Assembly: GCA_025354165.1 (NCBI GenBank)
Contig: JANXNI010000029.1
Span: 62,001 to 126,000, forward strand
From: Burkholderiales bacterium
GTDB lineage: Bacteria; Pseudomonadota; Gammaproteobacteria; Burkholderiales; Casimicrobiaceae
DNA: 64,000 nt
Direction: 5' to 3'
Below are positions 8,047-17,657 of this stretch, in pieces (position 1 is the stretch's first letter; every line of letters starts with the position of its first letter). The translations under genes and the position numbers were made by a program. The notes under the pieces are model-generated. The model did no database searches and had not been told where the DNA came from. It was given only the letters and a program-made list of their open reading frames with translations.

Positions 8047-10856
8047 GTTAGTTTGACCGCAACGGTGTCGCCCAATTCGGCATCCTCCGAAATAGTGACC
8101 GGCAGCGGTAAGTCGAACGAAAACACAGCGCCTCCACCGGGTCGATTAGTGGCATAAATCTTACCTTTGTGCGCGGTCACGATGGCCTTGCAGATCGACA
8201 GGCCCAGACCTACGCCGGGCTTCGCGCTTTCCTGCTCGCCGCGCGTAAATTTGTCGAATAGGGTGTCCACATCCTGATCGGGCAGGCCGGGGCCCCGATC
8301 CGCGATGTTGACAGTTAGCATGCTTCCCGTGGTCGACGCGGTCACTTCAATGGGTGAGTTCGCGGGCGTGTATTTCAGCGAGTTCTCGATCAGATTGGCA
8401 AATACGCGCTCCATCAGCGCAGCATCGATTTGTACCAGCGGCAAGTCTTCCGGCAGGCTAACATCGATCACGCGCCCGTTCAACGTGGGTTGCAACGCCC
8501 GAAGCGTCACGCCAACTACTTCCTCAATTGACTGCCAGTCCTTGCGCAATCGCACTTCCCCGCTTTCAAGTCGCGCCATGTCGAGGAGGTTATTGACCAT
8601 CGTATGCATGCGCAACGCTGAGCTGAACACTTCGTTCGCGAGTTCTGCTTGTGAGGTCGATAACGGAGGTTTTGAATGCGCCAGTGATTCAGTCAAACCC
8701 ATCAAGGCCGTCAGAGGCGTGCGCAAATCGTGCGACAGCGCAGCCAGGAGCGAGTTACGCAACCGTTCTGATTCAACGTTTACCAGCATCGATTGTGCAA
8801 CCTGCACAAAGTGAACGCGCTCAAGCGCAATGGCAATCAGGCTGGCGAAGGTTTCAATGTAGCGGCGCTGCTCGGGAATGAGTAGCCAACGCGGATTATC
8901 GGGCCGAAGCGCGAGCACGCCACGCAAGCGCACGGGGGCCTTGAGAGGCATGTAACGATAGTGATTCGACGGCAACGTGTCGGTCGCAAATCCGGCTTCT
9001 TTTTCGTGATCAAAGGCCCACTGCGCCACGCTTAAATCGATTGCATGTTGCCCGGCAGCCAGCGCATGCGTCGGTGGTTGCAGCTGTTCGTTGGCATTTG
9101 GCAGAATCAGTGCGACTTCCTTGCCAATAGTGCGACTCAACACGGCGATGCTATCGTGAATGATCTGCTCATTTTGAAGTGCGCTGGCCAGATCACGAGC
9201 GAAGCCAAACAACGTTTGCGCGCGAGCTTCACGATGGCCTGCGATGCGCGCCTGAAAACGCAGGCCCGCCGTCAAGTGTCCGATGGTCAGACCGACAAAC
9301 AGCATCACAGCGAACGTGACCACATACTGTGTGTCCTCGACGGCGAAGGAAAAACGTGGCGGCACGAAGGCGAGATCAAACGCCAGCACGTTAACTACTG
9401 CCGCAAGTGCGGCGGGCGCGCGACCTAAACGCATGGCAACAAACACCACGCACAACAGGAACACCATCACAACATTGGCAAGCGCCAGACGCCCATGCAG
9501 CGGCAAACATAGCAGTGTTGTGCCTGCGCACGCTGCGAGCGTGATCGCATAGCGCCAACGGTGCAGTTTTGATCCCGTCGCAGAAGCGACCTTACGCTCG
9601 TCATCGGTCGCACCGGTTGAATGGCGACGGATGGAACTGGTGAGTGGACGAGTTGATGGGTCGGCGCTGCGGCCGACTTCAATACGATCAAGTTCGGGCG
9701 CGAGTCGCGCAATGTCGCGAGACAAACCGTTGCCGCGACGTTTCAACCAAAAGGTGAGCCCTTTAATGGCCGAATGCCGGCCGCCAACAGCGTCGGCAGA
9801 AGCGTTGCCGAGCACAATTTTGCTCAGGTTGTGTTCACTCGCGTAGTCGGCAATCGCCTTGGCGGGTGCGCTGGTGGCCAGCACCGCAGTGCGCGCCTGC
9901 AAGTCTTCAGCGAGTTTGAGCACGTTGAGAATGGCTTCGCGCTTTGAAGCGGGAAGACGTTGCAGTGCGGGTGTTTCGACATATACGGCATGCCATGAAA
10001 CGTTGAGTTGGTTGGCAAGCCGCGCTGTATTTCGCACGACCTGCTCAGCATTTGCGGTTGGCCCGACGCAGGCCAAAAGCCCGGCTTCAGTCTTCCAGAC
10101 GCGGTCAATATCCTCGGTGTCGCGATAGCTCTGAACATCGTCTTCAACGCGATCAGCGGTTCGACGCAGCGCGATTTCGCGCAGCGCCATCAAGTTTCCC
10201 TTGCGGAAAAATCCCTTTGCCGCACGCTCTGCCTGTTCGGGTAAATAGACCTTACCTGCCTTCAAGCGCTTCAACAGTTCATCTGCTGGAACGTCAACGA
10301 GCACGACCTCATTTGCGCTGTCAAAAACATGATCAGGTACCGTTTCCATGACGCGAACCTGCGTGATGCCACCGACGACATCGTTGAGACTTTCGAGGTG
10401 CTGCACGTTAAGTGCAGTCCATACATCGATACCTGCATGCAGCAATTCTTCGACGTCTTGCCAGCGCTTGGGGTGGCGTGAACCGTCAATGTTGCTATGC
10501 GCCAGCTCATCGACCAGTAGTAACTGAGGCTTGCGACCGAGGGCAGCGTCGAGATCGAATTCCTTCAATTCACGTCCGCGATAGTCCACACGACGCTGCG
10601 GCAGTTGCTCCAGACCATGCAGCAGCGCTGCCGTTTCGGCGCGACCATGTGTTTCGACAATGCCTATGACGACGTCTATATGCTCGCTCTTCGCCTTACG
10701 CGCTGCAGCAAGCATGGCGTAGGTCTTGCCAACACCAGCGGATGCACCGAAATAAATGCGCAGCTTTCCGCGCGCGGCGGAACTTGCCTCGCCCTTGATT
10801 TGCGCCAGCAGCGCATCAGGGTCAGGGCGGGAAGGTGGGGCGTTTGCGTCAGCCAT
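8043..10856 (-). CDS. kdpD: KdpD potassium/turgor sensor histidine kinase
   Basis: The product is 937 residues, close to the usual length. In order it has an N-terminal KdpD domain with a P-loop (GASAGVGKTYAM near residue 38), a universal-stress-like domain, a cluster of four membrane helices near residues 430-530, a GAF-like region, the phospho-accepting His in LSHDLRTPLTALMG, and an ATPase domain (NLIENSLKYTP, GVGLGLSICKAI). It phosphorylates KdpE. It sits 18 bp after kdpC in the same operon. Confidence 0.96.
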   Translation of the reverse strand: MADANAPPSRPDPDALLAQIKGEASSAARGKLRIYFGASAGVGKTYAMLAAARKAKSEHIDVVIGIVETHGRAETAALLHGLEQLPQRRVDYRGRELKEFDLDAALGRKPQLLLVDELAHSNIDGSRHPKRWQDVEELLHAGIDVWTALNVQHLESLNDVVGGITQVRVMETVPDHVFDSANEVVLVDVPADELLKRLKAGKVYLPEQAERAAKGFFRKGNLMALREIALRRTADRVEDDVQSYRDTEDIDRVWKTEAGLLACVGPTANAEQVVRNTARLANQLNVSWHAVYVETPALQRLPASKREAILNVLKLAEDLQARTAVLATSAPAKAIADYASEHNLSKIVLGNASADAVGGRHSAIKGLTFWLKRRGNGLSRDIARLAPELDRIEVGRSADPSTRPLTSSIRRHSTGATDDERKVASATGSKLHRWRYAITLAACAGTTLLCLPLHGRLALANVVMVFLLCVVFVAMRLGRAPAALAAVVNVLAFDLAFVPPRFSFAVEDTQYVVTFAVMLFVGLTIGHLTAGLRFQARIAGHREARAQTLFGFARDLASALQNEQIIHDSIAVLSRTIGKEVALILPNANEQLQPPTHALAAGQHAIDLSVAQWAFDHEKEAGFATDTLPSNHYRYMPLKAPVRLRGVLALRPDNPRWLLIPEQRRYIETFASLIAIALERVHFVQVAQSMLVNVESERLRNSLLAALSHDLRTPLTALMGLTESLAHSKPPLSTSQAELANEVFSSALRMHTMVNNLLDMARLESGEVRLRKDWQSIEEVVGVTLRALQPTLNGRVIDVSLPEDLPLVQIDAALMERVFANLIENSLKYTPANSPIEVTASTTGSMLTVNIADRGPGLPDQDVDTLFDKFTRGEQESAKPGVGLGLSICKAIVTAHKGKIYATNRPGGGAVFSFDLPLPVTISEDAELGDTVAVKLT

Positions 10857-10874
10857 GTGTGATGGTAGAGCGTT

Positions 10875-11450
10875 CTACAGCTTGATCGCATCGAGCGCCA
10901 GGTTGATCGCCAGCACATTGACTCGCGGTTCACCCAGAAAGCCGAGGACAGCGACTTCCTGCGTTTGCTCGATCAATGCGTTGACCTTCTCAACCGGGAT
11001 TTTGCGTGTGCTCGCGATACGACTCGCTTGATACTGCGCGGCCGCAATTGAGATATGCGGATCAAGCCCACTGGCCGAGGCCGTCACCAGATCGATCGGG
11101 ATCAGCTGCTTGTTGTCGGGGTCAGCCTTTTGCAGCGCGTCGATGCGACCCTGCACCGCGTCAACCAACGCAGTATTGGTTGGCCCGAGATTCGAGCCAC
11201 CGGATGAGCTGCCGTTATTCGGCATTGGCGAGGTCGCCGATGGTCGACTCCAGAAGTATTTGGGTGCCGAGAAGGCCTGACCGATGAGTGATGAGCCCAC
11301 CGGTTTGCCATCACGCTCAACGAGACTGCCGCTAGCCTGCGCCGGGAACAGGGCTTGCCCAAGTCCGGTGATGAGCAATGGATAAGCCACGCCCGTAATG
11401 AACGTGAGCAAAACGAAAAGAACCAGGGCGGGACGAAGATAAGTTTTCAC
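10875..11450 (-). CDS. kdpC: KdpC subunit of the K+-transporting ATPase
   Basis: The product is 191 residues with one N-terminal membrane helix (LVLFVLLTFITGVAYPLLIT) and a periplasmic body containing SASGLDPHISIAAAQYQASR, the most conserved KdpC stretch. KdpC joins KdpA and KdpB in the high-affinity potassium pump. It is separated by 8 bp from kdpB. Confidence 0.96.
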   Translation of the reverse strand: MKTYLRPALVLFVLLTFITGVAYPLLITGLGQALFPAQASGSLVERDGKPVGSSLIGQAFSAPKYFWSRPSATSPMPNNGSSSGGSNLGPTNTALVDAVQGRIDALQKADPDNKQLIPIDLVTASASGLDPHISIAAAQYQASRIASTRKIPVEKVNALIEQTQEVAVLGFLGEPRVNVLAINLALDAIKL

Positions 11451-11458
11451 GTGTGCTC

Positions 11459-13540
11459 CTAAACCAGTCCGAGTGCGGACAACAACAGGTCAATGACTTT
11501 GATGCCAATGAACGGCACGATCAGCCCGCCCACCCCGTAAATCAGAATGTTGCGACGCAGAAGTGCTGCCGCTCCTACCGCACGATAAGCGACTCCTTTG
11601 AGCGCCAGTGGAATCAACGCGACGATGATCAGCGCGTTAAAAATGACGGCGGACAAGATCGCCGAGGCAGGGCTCGTGAGATGCATCACGTCGAGCATGC
11701 CGAGCGCTGGATAAGTGGTGGCAAATGCCGCCGGGATGATCGCGAAATACTTGGCGATGTCGTTGGCGATTGAGAACGTTGAGAGCGCACCGCGCGTCAT
11801 CAACATTTGCTTGCCCACGGCAACGATTTCAATCAACTTGGTAGGATCAGAATCGAGATCCACCATATTGCCCGCCTCTTTGGCGGCTTGCGTGCCCGTG
11901 TTCATCGCGACGGCCACATCGGCCTGCGCCAGAGCAGGGGCGTCGTTCGTGCCGTCACCGGTCATGGCGACCAGACGACCTTCAGCCTGAGTATCACGAA
12001 TGAGTTTCAATTTGGCTTCCGGGGTCGCCTCGGCGAGGAAGTCATCGACACCGGCTTCCGCAGCAATTGCCGCCGCCGTCAGGCGATTGTCGCCCGTGAT
12101 CATCACTGTTCGAATTCCCATGTTGCGCAACTCGGTGAAGCGCTCTTTCATGCCGGGTTTCACGATGTCCTTAAGTTCTACGACGCCCAGCACTGTTACG
12201 CCGTCGACCACCACGAGCGGTGTACTGCCGCGACGGGCAACGACGTCGGCGGCTTGTGCCACATCAGCGGGCAGCTTTCCGCCCAACGCTTCAACGTATT
12301 TGCGAACGGCGTCCATCGCGCCTTTGCGCAGCGATTGCACGCTGCTGCCGACAGTAATGTCCACGCCGCTCATGCGCGTCTGCGCGGTGAATGGAATGTA
12401 GGAAGCGTTTGCCGCGACAGCGCTCAGGTCAGGAAAGCGCTGCTTCACAAGAGCCACGATGCTGCGGCCTTCGGGCGTTTCGTCGGCAGCAGAAGCGAGG
12501 CGCGCGATGTCTGCCAGACTGCGCTCGCTGACACCCTGAGTGGGCACCAATGTTGACGCCTGCCTGTTGCCGAGAGTGATGGTGCCAGTTTTGTCGAGCA
12601 ACAACACGTCGCAGTCGCCGGCCGCTTCAACTGCGCGACCCGACATCGCCACGACATTGGCCTGCATCATGCGACTCATGCCCGCTACGCCGATGGCGGA
12701 AAGTAACCCGCCAATCGTTGTCGGGATCAAGCAGACCAGAAGCGCAACCAGAACCGTGATGGTCACGGGCAAACCGGCCTTTGCTGCGTCAACGCTGAAG
12801 ATCGAAAATGGTAGCAGTGTGACCGTCGCCAACAGAAACACGATGGTGAGCGCCACGAGCAAGATGGTTAACGCAACTTCATTCGGTGTTTTCTGCCGCT
12901 TTGCGCCTTCGACCATTGAGATCATACGATCCAGAAACGCCTCACCAGGGTTCACGGAAATTCGAACGATGATCCAGTCCGACAGCACCCGCGTGCCGCC
13001 TGTGACCGACGAGAAATCGCCTCCGGATTCACGGATTACCGGTGCGGACTCGCCTGTAATTGCCGACTCGTCGACGGAGGCGACGCCCTCCACTACTTCG
13101 CCGTCGAGTGGCACCACGTCACCCGTTTCAATCAGTACAAAGTTACCTTGGCGCAGGTCGTCAGCCTGAGCCAATACCCACTTGCTGCCACGCTCAGGGC
13201 CAGTCATCTTTTTAGCCCAGGTTTTTTGCTTGAGGCCTCGCAGACTCGCTGCCTGCGCCTTGCTGCGACCTTCGGCCAGTGCTTCAGCGAAGTTGGCGAA
13301 AAGCACAGTGAACCATAGCCACAGGGAGACGGCCAGAATGAATCCTGCTGGCGCTTCGCCTTCGCCGCGAACGGCTTGAACGAAAAGCAGTGTCGTGAGC
13401 AGGCTACCGACATAGACGACAAACATCACCGGGTTCTTGAGCTGCACGCGTGGGTCGAGTTTTTTGAAAGCATCAACGATTGCCGGTTGAATGAGCGCTG
13501 GGTCGAACAACGATTGTTTGGTTTTAACTTGGGTGTTCAT
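11459..13540 (-). CDS. kdpB: KdpB catalytic P-type ATPase subunit
   Basis: The product is 693 residues from the ATG at 13540, which has AAGAGG upstream; a start at 13606 would extend it into the end of kdpA and is unlikely. The phosphorylated Asp is in [13 protein letters not shown], the TGES loop is present as AITGESAPV, and the hinge motif is [17 protein letters not shown]. KdpB hydrolyses ATP to power potassium uptake through KdpA. It lies 10 bp after kdpA. Confidence 0.97.
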   Translation of the reverse strand: MNTQVKTKQSLFDPALIQPAIVDAFKKLDPRVQLKNPVMFVVYVGSLLTTLLFVQAVRGEGEAPAGFILAVSLWLWFTVLFANFAEALAEGRSKAQAASLRGLKQKTWAKKMTGPERGSKWVLAQADDLRQGNFVLIETGDVVPLDGEVVEGVASVDESAITGESAPVIRESGGDFSSVTGGTRVLSDWIIVRISVNPGEAFLDRMISMVEGAKRQKTPNEVALTILLVALTIVFLLATVTLLPFSIFSVDAAKAGLPVTITVLVALLVCLIPTTIGGLLSAIGVAGMSRMMQANVVAMSGRAVEAAGDCDVLLLDKTGTITLGNRQASTLVPTQGVSERSLADIARLASAADETPEGRSIVALVKQRFPDLSAVAANASYIPFTAQTRMSGVDITVGSSVQSLRKGAMDAVRKYVEALGGKLPADVAQAADVVARRGSTPLVVVDGVTVLGVVELKDIVKPGMKERFTELRNMGIRTVMITGDNRLTAAAIAAEAGVDDFLAEATPEAKLKLIRDTQAEGRLVAMTGDGTNDAPALAQADVAVAMNTGTQAAKEAGNMVDLDSDPTKLIEIVAVGKQMLMTRGALSTFSIANDIAKYFAIIPAAFATTYPALGMLDVMHLTSPASAILSAVIFNALIIVALIPLALKGVAYRAVGAAALLRRNILIYGVGGLIVPFIGIKVIDLLLSALGLV

Positions 13541-13550
13541 GACATGCCTC

Positions 13551-15374
13551 TTACTGACCTGCTTTTGCAGAGGTGACGGTAGTACCGACGAGCTGCAAAT
13601 GTTCAACGACGGGGCCTAGCGCAAGGGCCGGGATGTAGGTCAATGCGCCGACAATCAACACAGTGCCGATTAACAGCACGATGAAGAGCGGTCCGTGCGT
13701 TGGCATCGTGCCAGCGGTGACCTCCAGACGCTTTTTCGCACTAAGAGAACCGGCAATCGCGAGCACCGGAATGATGATCGCGAAGCGACCAAACCACATC
13801 GCAATGCCGAGGAGCGTGTTGTAGAACGGCGTGTTCGCAGACAGGCCAGCGAACGCGCTGCCGTTGTTGTTGGCGGCCGACGAGAGCGCGTAAAGTACCT
13901 CGGAGAATCCGTGCGCCCCCGGATTGGCGATGCCAGCGCGACCGGCCTCAGTCATCAGCGCAATCGCAGTGCCGACCAGCACCAGGAGCGGCGTGACAAG
14001 AATGGCGATAGAGATCATCTTGATCTCGAAGCTCTCGATCTTCTTGCCGAGATATTCTGGTGTTCTCCCAATCATCAGACCTGCGATGAACACCGTCATG
14101 AGCGCGAAAATCAACATTCCGTAGAGCCCGGAACCGACACCGCCGAACACGACTTCACCTAGCTGCATCATCAGCATAGGGACGGCCCCACCGAGCGGCG
14201 TGAACGAATCATGCATTGCATTGACTGAGCCATTCGATGCAGCGGTCGTTACGACTGCCCAAAGTGCGGAGGTGTCGACGCCGAAGCGCACTTCTTTGCC
14301 CTCCATGTTGCCGCCCGTTTGCGCGGAGCTCGTAACCTGATCAACGTGGAGCGCAGCGATGCGCGGATTGCCCTGTTGCTCAAAGTGCATCGTCGCGAGC
14401 GATGCAGCGACAAAAATCGCAGTCATCGCAGCCAGCAGTGCGATGCCTTGCCGCTTGTCGCGCACCATGTCACCAAATGTGAAGCAGAGCGCCGCCGGGA
14501 TCAATAGGATTGCAAATAGCTCTGCGAAGTTCGACAGCGGCGTCGGGTTCTCGTAAGGATGCGCAGAGTTCACATTGAAGAAACCACCGCCGTTGGTTCC
14601 GAGTTGCTTGATCGCGATTTGCGAAGCAGCCGGGCCCATCGGCAAAGTTTGCGTTGCGGCTGTCGCTTCTTCCATTACGGACTCGCCCTTGGCGTCCTTC
14701 ATGGGTTGACCATCAGGGCCAATTTTTGGTTGCTGATAGACGACTTTTTCTATCGTCGAGACTTCCTTGTACGCGCTGAAGTTTTGCACCACGCCCTGGC
14801 TCACCAAAAACACGGCGAACACGATGGACATCGGAAGCAGCACATAAACGGTAACTCGGGTGAGATCAACCCAGAAGTTGCCGAGTGTCTTCGCCGAGCG
14901 CGCCACGAATGCCCGGATCAGCACAAACATCACCGCGATGCCGGTGGCGGCAGAGAAATAGTTCTGCACCGCTAGCGCCAGCATCTGAGTGAGATAGCTC
15001 ATCGTCGCTTCACCGCCATAGCCTTGCCAGTTGGTGTTGGTGACAAAGCTCACGGAGGTGTTGAACGCAGAATCAGCAGTCACTGCGGCCATGTTTTGTG
15101 GATTCAGCGGCAGCAGGTTTTGCAGCCGCTGAATGCCATAAACGAACACCGCGCCAATTAAATTGAAGACAAGCACTGAGATGGCGTAGGTCGACCACGA
15201 CATGCCCTCGCCGGCTTTCACGCCAGCAAGCCGGTACAGCGGTTTTTCAAGGACACTCGAAAGCGGCAGCGGTTTCGGGTCAGCCACGCGAGCGATCAAA
15301 CGCCCCAGCGGGTAAGCTAACGCGAGCAGCAACGCCAGGTAGACGATAAACAGGAGCCAGGAGGTAGGTGTCAT
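13551..15374 (-). CDS. kdpA: KdpA potassium-translocating subunit
   Basis: The product is 607 residues, longer than the roughly 557 of the E. coli protein because of an insertion rich in K, E and P between early membrane segments (near [20 protein letters not shown]). Selectivity-filter motifs are visible, including [17 protein letters not shown] and [19 protein letters not shown]. Ten or so membrane helices are expected. It starts directly after the kdpF stop codon. Confidence 0.97.
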   Translation of the reverse strand: MTPTSWLLFIVYLALLLALAYPLGRLIARVADPKPLPLSSVLEKPLYRLAGVKAGEGMSWSTYAISVLVFNLIGAVFVYGIQRLQNLLPLNPQNMAAVTADSAFNTSVSFVTNTNWQGYGGEATMSYLTQMLALAVQNYFSAATGIAVMFVLIRAFVARSAKTLGNFWVDLTRVTVYVLLPMSIVFAVFLVSQGVVQNFSAYKEVSTIEKVVYQQPKIGPDGQPMKDAKGESVMEEATAATQTLPMGPAASQIAIKQLGTNGGGFFNVNSAHPYENPTPLSNFAELFAILLIPAALCFTFGDMVRDKRQGIALLAAMTAIFVAASLATMHFEQQGNPRIAALHVDQVTSSAQTGGNMEGKEVRFGVDTSALWAVVTTAASNGSVNAMHDSFTPLGGAVPMLMMQLGEVVFGGVGSGLYGMLIFALMTVFIAGLMIGRTPEYLGKKIESFEIKMISIAILVTPLLVLVGTAIALMTEAGRAGIANPGAHGFSEVLYALSSAANNNGSAFAGLSANTPFYNTLLGIAMWFGRFAIIIPVLAIAGSLSAKKRLEVTAGTMPTHGPLFIVLLIGTVLIVGALTYIPALALGPVVEHLQLVGTTVTSAKAGQ

Positions 15375-15464
15375 TTAAAACTCCTCGGCGCGTAACAGCG
15401 CATAAACGAGGTAAACCAGCAGGCCCGCCACGACCACGCTGCCCGTGAAGTAGAGCCAGGTCAT
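15375..15464 (-). CDS. kdpF: KdpF small stabilising subunit
   Basis: A 29-residue single-helix peptide starts MTWLYFTG and ends LLRAEEF, matching KdpF in size, composition and position just before kdpA. KdpF stabilises the KdpABC complex in the membrane. Its ATG overlaps the stop of a further upstream small ORF (ATGA), and its own stop abuts the kdpA start. Confidence 0.92.
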   Translation of the reverse strand: MTWLYFTGSVVVAGLLVYLVYALLRAEEF

Positions 15465-15562
15465 TTCCGTGCTCCCTGTTTTGAGAGGTTTTTGCCGAGT
15501 GCAATAAGCCCGACCGACGCTCCGAAAAAGGCCACCAATAAGAGTAGAAAAACGATGTCCAT
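15461..15562 (-). CDS. 33-residue membrane ORF preceding kdpF
   Basis: A short ORF starts at ATG 15562 (MDIVFLLLLVAFFGASVGL, then a cationic tail ending KNLSKQGARK) and stops in an ATGA overlap with kdpF. It predicts one membrane helix with a positively charged C-terminus. Similar tiny ORFs occur before kdpF in other Proteobacteria as far as I recall, with no assigned function. Placement and coupling suggest a Kdp accessory peptide. No strong ribosome-binding site is visible, which lowers certainty. Confidence 0.7.
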   Translation of the reverse strand: MDIVFLLLLVAFFGASVGLIALGKNLSKQGARK

Positions 15563-15643
15563 AAGGTTTGCGCTTTACGCTTTGACGATGGAGTGAATCG
15601 TAGAAACCGGCGTGTAAAGTCAGTGCATAGGGTGGGAGCTGGC

Positions 15644-15665
15644 GCGTAAAGATTGCGTAAAGATT
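15644..15665 (-). promoter_or_regulatory. Tandem 11-bp repeat, candidate KdpE operator
   Basis: GCGTAAAGATT occurs twice back to back (15644-15654 and 15655-15665), one helical turn apart, about 80 bp upstream of the first ORF of the kdp operon. Related pieces with the core TAAAG occur at about 15612 and 15570. OmpR-family regulators bind tandem direct repeats at this spacing, so KdpE is the likely binder. This is inference from position and layout. Confidence 0.5.
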
Positions 15666-15691
15666 GGCCTTGCCACGTTTCCTGGCTCTGT

Positions 15692-15808
15692 CCCCTCTCC
15701 CCTTGCGGGAGAGGGCTAGGGTGAGAGGTATCGTAAAGTGGAGTTCAACCTTGGCTCTGCAATCCACCACCCCCTCACCCCAATCCTCTCCCGCAATAGG
15801 AGAGGGTG
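15692..15808. repeat. Inverted pair of CCCTCTCCC-type dispersed repeats
   Basis: Element one (15692-15728) and element two (about 15769-15808) are imperfect reverse complements. Each contains a small internal palindrome of CTCTCCC and GGGAGAG around TTGCG or a close variant. The same units occur at 22.9-24.7 kb, at 28.35-28.46 kb and inside feoB. Repeats of this kind are common between genes in Burkholderiales-like genomes. Confidence 0.75.
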
Positions 15809-15858
15809 TCGGACGTAGTCAGTCAAAATTGCACTAGCTGTTCTTTTGTCGAAACCTC

Positions 15859-16326
15859 GTGACTCCGACCCTCAACCGCGCCATCCTCTCCTTCAACTGC
15901 ATCGTCGTGCGCGGCCTCCCGGGCAGCGGCAAAAGCACGCTTGCGGCACATTTGGCGACGGAGCACGGGTATTTGCATCTAGAAGCCGATCAGCATTTCA
16001 TCGTCAACGGTATTTATCGATTCGATCCCACGCGAACCGCCGACGCCCACGCGGTGGTGGTCAGAGATGCCCTCGATGCCATGCAGGCAAGCCGACGAGT
16101 GGTCATCGCCAACACGCACGTCCGCTTGTGGGAAATGGCCGCAGTTGTCGGCGCGGCTCGGCTGGCAGGCAAGTCACTGTGTTTTGTCGAATGCACGGGC
16201 GCTTGGGGCAACATTCATGCCGTACCGGAGGACGCGATTGCCCGAATGAAGATGCGCTGGGAGCCGCTTCCGGCAGAATTCGGTGCGGTGAGTTTTCGCG
16301 AACCCGCTGAACCCCCGAAAGCTTGA
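15859..16326 (+). CDS. P-loop kinase-like ATPase (AAA_33 type)
   Basis: The product is 155 residues from a GTG at 15859. The P-loop is GLPGSGKSTLAAHLA near residue 20, followed by an acidic LEADQHF and a region typical of small nucleotide or zeta-toxin-like kinases (VVIANTHVRLWEM). The substrate is not evident. A second acidic or lid motif is hard to place. The stop codon overlaps the -35 element of the dnaJ promoter, so the two genes are close but dnaJ can be transcribed separately. Confidence 0.75.
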   Translation: MTPTLNRAILSFNCIVVRGLPGSGKSTLAAHLATEHGYLHLEADQHFIVNGIYRFDPTRTADAHAVVVRDALDAMQASRRVVIANTHVRLWEMAAVVGAARLAGKSLCFVECTGAWGNIHAVPEDAIARMKMRWEPLPAEFGAVSFREPAEPPKA

Positions 16327-16349
16327 AACTCGACTTTCGAGCCCCAAAT
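16322..16349 (+). promoter_or_regulatory. Sigma-32 heat-shock promoter of dnaJ
   Basis: CTTGAAA (16322-16328), a 13-bp spacer and CCCCAAAT (16342-16349) match the sigma-32 consensus CTTGAAA/CCCCATNT with one or two differences. The dnaJ ATG is about 65 bp downstream. The -35 overlaps the stop codon of the upstream kinase gene. Confidence 0.8.
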
Positions 16350-16413
16350 CCCCGCTAACTCAATGGTTTTATGACCTCGCAGCGCAGTCTGCCGGGGCTT
16401 TGTACGATAAAAA

Positions 16414-17541
16414 ATGGCAAAAAAAGACTTCTACAGCCTTCTCGGGGTCGAGAAATCAGCGTCTGACGACGATATTAAAAAGGCTTACCGCAAGCTCGCG
16501 ATGAAATATCACCCGGATCGCAATCCGGGCGACAAGGCGTCTGAGGAAAGTTTCAAAGAGGCGAAAGAAGCCTACGAAATGCTATCTGACCCCAAGAAGC
16601 GTGCGGCTTACGATCAATACGGTCATGCAGGGGTCGATCCGCAATCGGCGGCAGGAGCCGGTTTTGCGGGCGGCAATTTTGGTGACGCGTTCGGCGATAT
16701 TTTTGGTGAGATTTTTGGCGGCGGACGCGGCGGTCGCCAGCAGCGCGCGGATTCGCCGTTCCGTGGCTCAGACCTTCGCTACAACCTGGAAATTACGCTG
16801 GAAGAAGCTGCTCGCGGCACCACAACCAAGCTACGTATTCCGAGCACCGAGCAATGTGAAGTCTGTCACGGCAGCGGTGCAGAAAAGGGGCACGACCCAG
16901 AGACTTGCCCAACCTGCAAAGGCGCGGGTGTCGTTCGTGTTTCTCAGGGTTTTTTCTCGGTACAGCAAACCTGTCCGCAATGTCGTGGCACCGGAAAAAT
17001 CGTCAAGCATCCGTGCAAAGCGTGTAACGGCGCAGGATCCAAGAAAACCTCGAAGACCCTTGAAGTCAAAATCCCGGCGGGCGTTGATACCGATGACCGC
17101 ATTCGCCTTTCCGGTGAGGGCGAGGCAGGTACCAACGGTGGTCCTGCGGGTGATTTGTATGTGGTCGTACAGCTTAAGCCACATGCCGTTTTCCAGCGCG
17201 ACGCAGCTGATTTGCATTGCGAAATGCCGATCTCGTTTTCAACCGCTGCACTCGGTGGCGAACTCGAAATTCCGACGCTCGACGGTAAAGCGCTGCTCAA
17301 GATTCCTTCAGAAACCCAGTCCGGCCAAGTGTTCCGATTGAAGAACAAAGGTATCCGTCCGGTTCGCGGCAGCGTGACGGGCGATTTGTTCTGTCATGTG
17401 CAGATTGAAACACCGGTGAGTCTTACTTCGCGTCAAAAAGAACTGCTGCGAGAGTTTGAAGAAATTCGCGAGAAAAACGCTTCGAAACAGAGCCCCAAGC
17501 AAAAGGGTTTCTTCGACAAACTGCGCGAGTTCTGGGAATAA
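16414..17541 (+). CDS. dnaJ: Chaperone protein DnaJ
   Basis: The product is 375 residues, the normal length. The J domain carries the HPD motif at residues 33-35. A glycine/phenylalanine-rich linker follows, then four zinc-binding CXXCXGXG motifs ([32 protein letters not shown]), and the C-terminal substrate-binding domains. DnaJ delivers unfolded clients to DnaK and stimulates its ATPase. dnaK and grpE are not beside it here. A sigma-32-type promoter lies upstream. Confidence 0.98.
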   Translation: MAKKDFYSLLGVEKSASDDDIKKAYRKLAMKYHPDRNPGDKASEESFKEAKEAYEMLSDPKKRAAYDQYGHAGVDPQSAAGAGFAGGNFGDAFGDIFGEIFGGGRGGRQQRADSPFRGSDLRYNLEITLEEAARGTTTKLRIPSTEQCEVCHGSGAEKGHDPETCPTCKGAGVVRVSQGFFSVQQTCPQCRGTGKIVKHPCKACNGAGSKKTSKTLEVKIPAGVDTDDRIRLSGEGEAGTNGGPAGDLYVVVQLKPHAVFQRDAADLHCEMPISFSTAALGGELEIPTLDGKALLKIPSETQSGQVFRLKNKGIRPVRGSVTGDLFCHVQIETPVSLTSRQKELLREFEEIREKNASKQSPKQKGFFDKLREFWE

Positions 17542-17629
17542 TCTGATCCACATTGGTGGCACGCCGTTCGTCGCCGCCGGTGGTAAAACTGGTTCACACT
17601 TTTTAACTTTAATCTGAGTTGTGAGCTGC

Positions 17630-17657
17630 GGCGCTGACCGATCAGCCGATCAGCGCC
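17630..17657 (+). repeat. Hairpin abutting the histidine kinase start codon
   Basis: GGCGCTGA at 17630 pairs with TCAGCGCC ending at 17657, and the ATG at 17658 follows at once. GATCAGCC repeats inside the loop. The structure would cover any ribosome-binding site for that ATG, so it either controls initiation or shows that the true start is further in. Confidence 0.6.
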
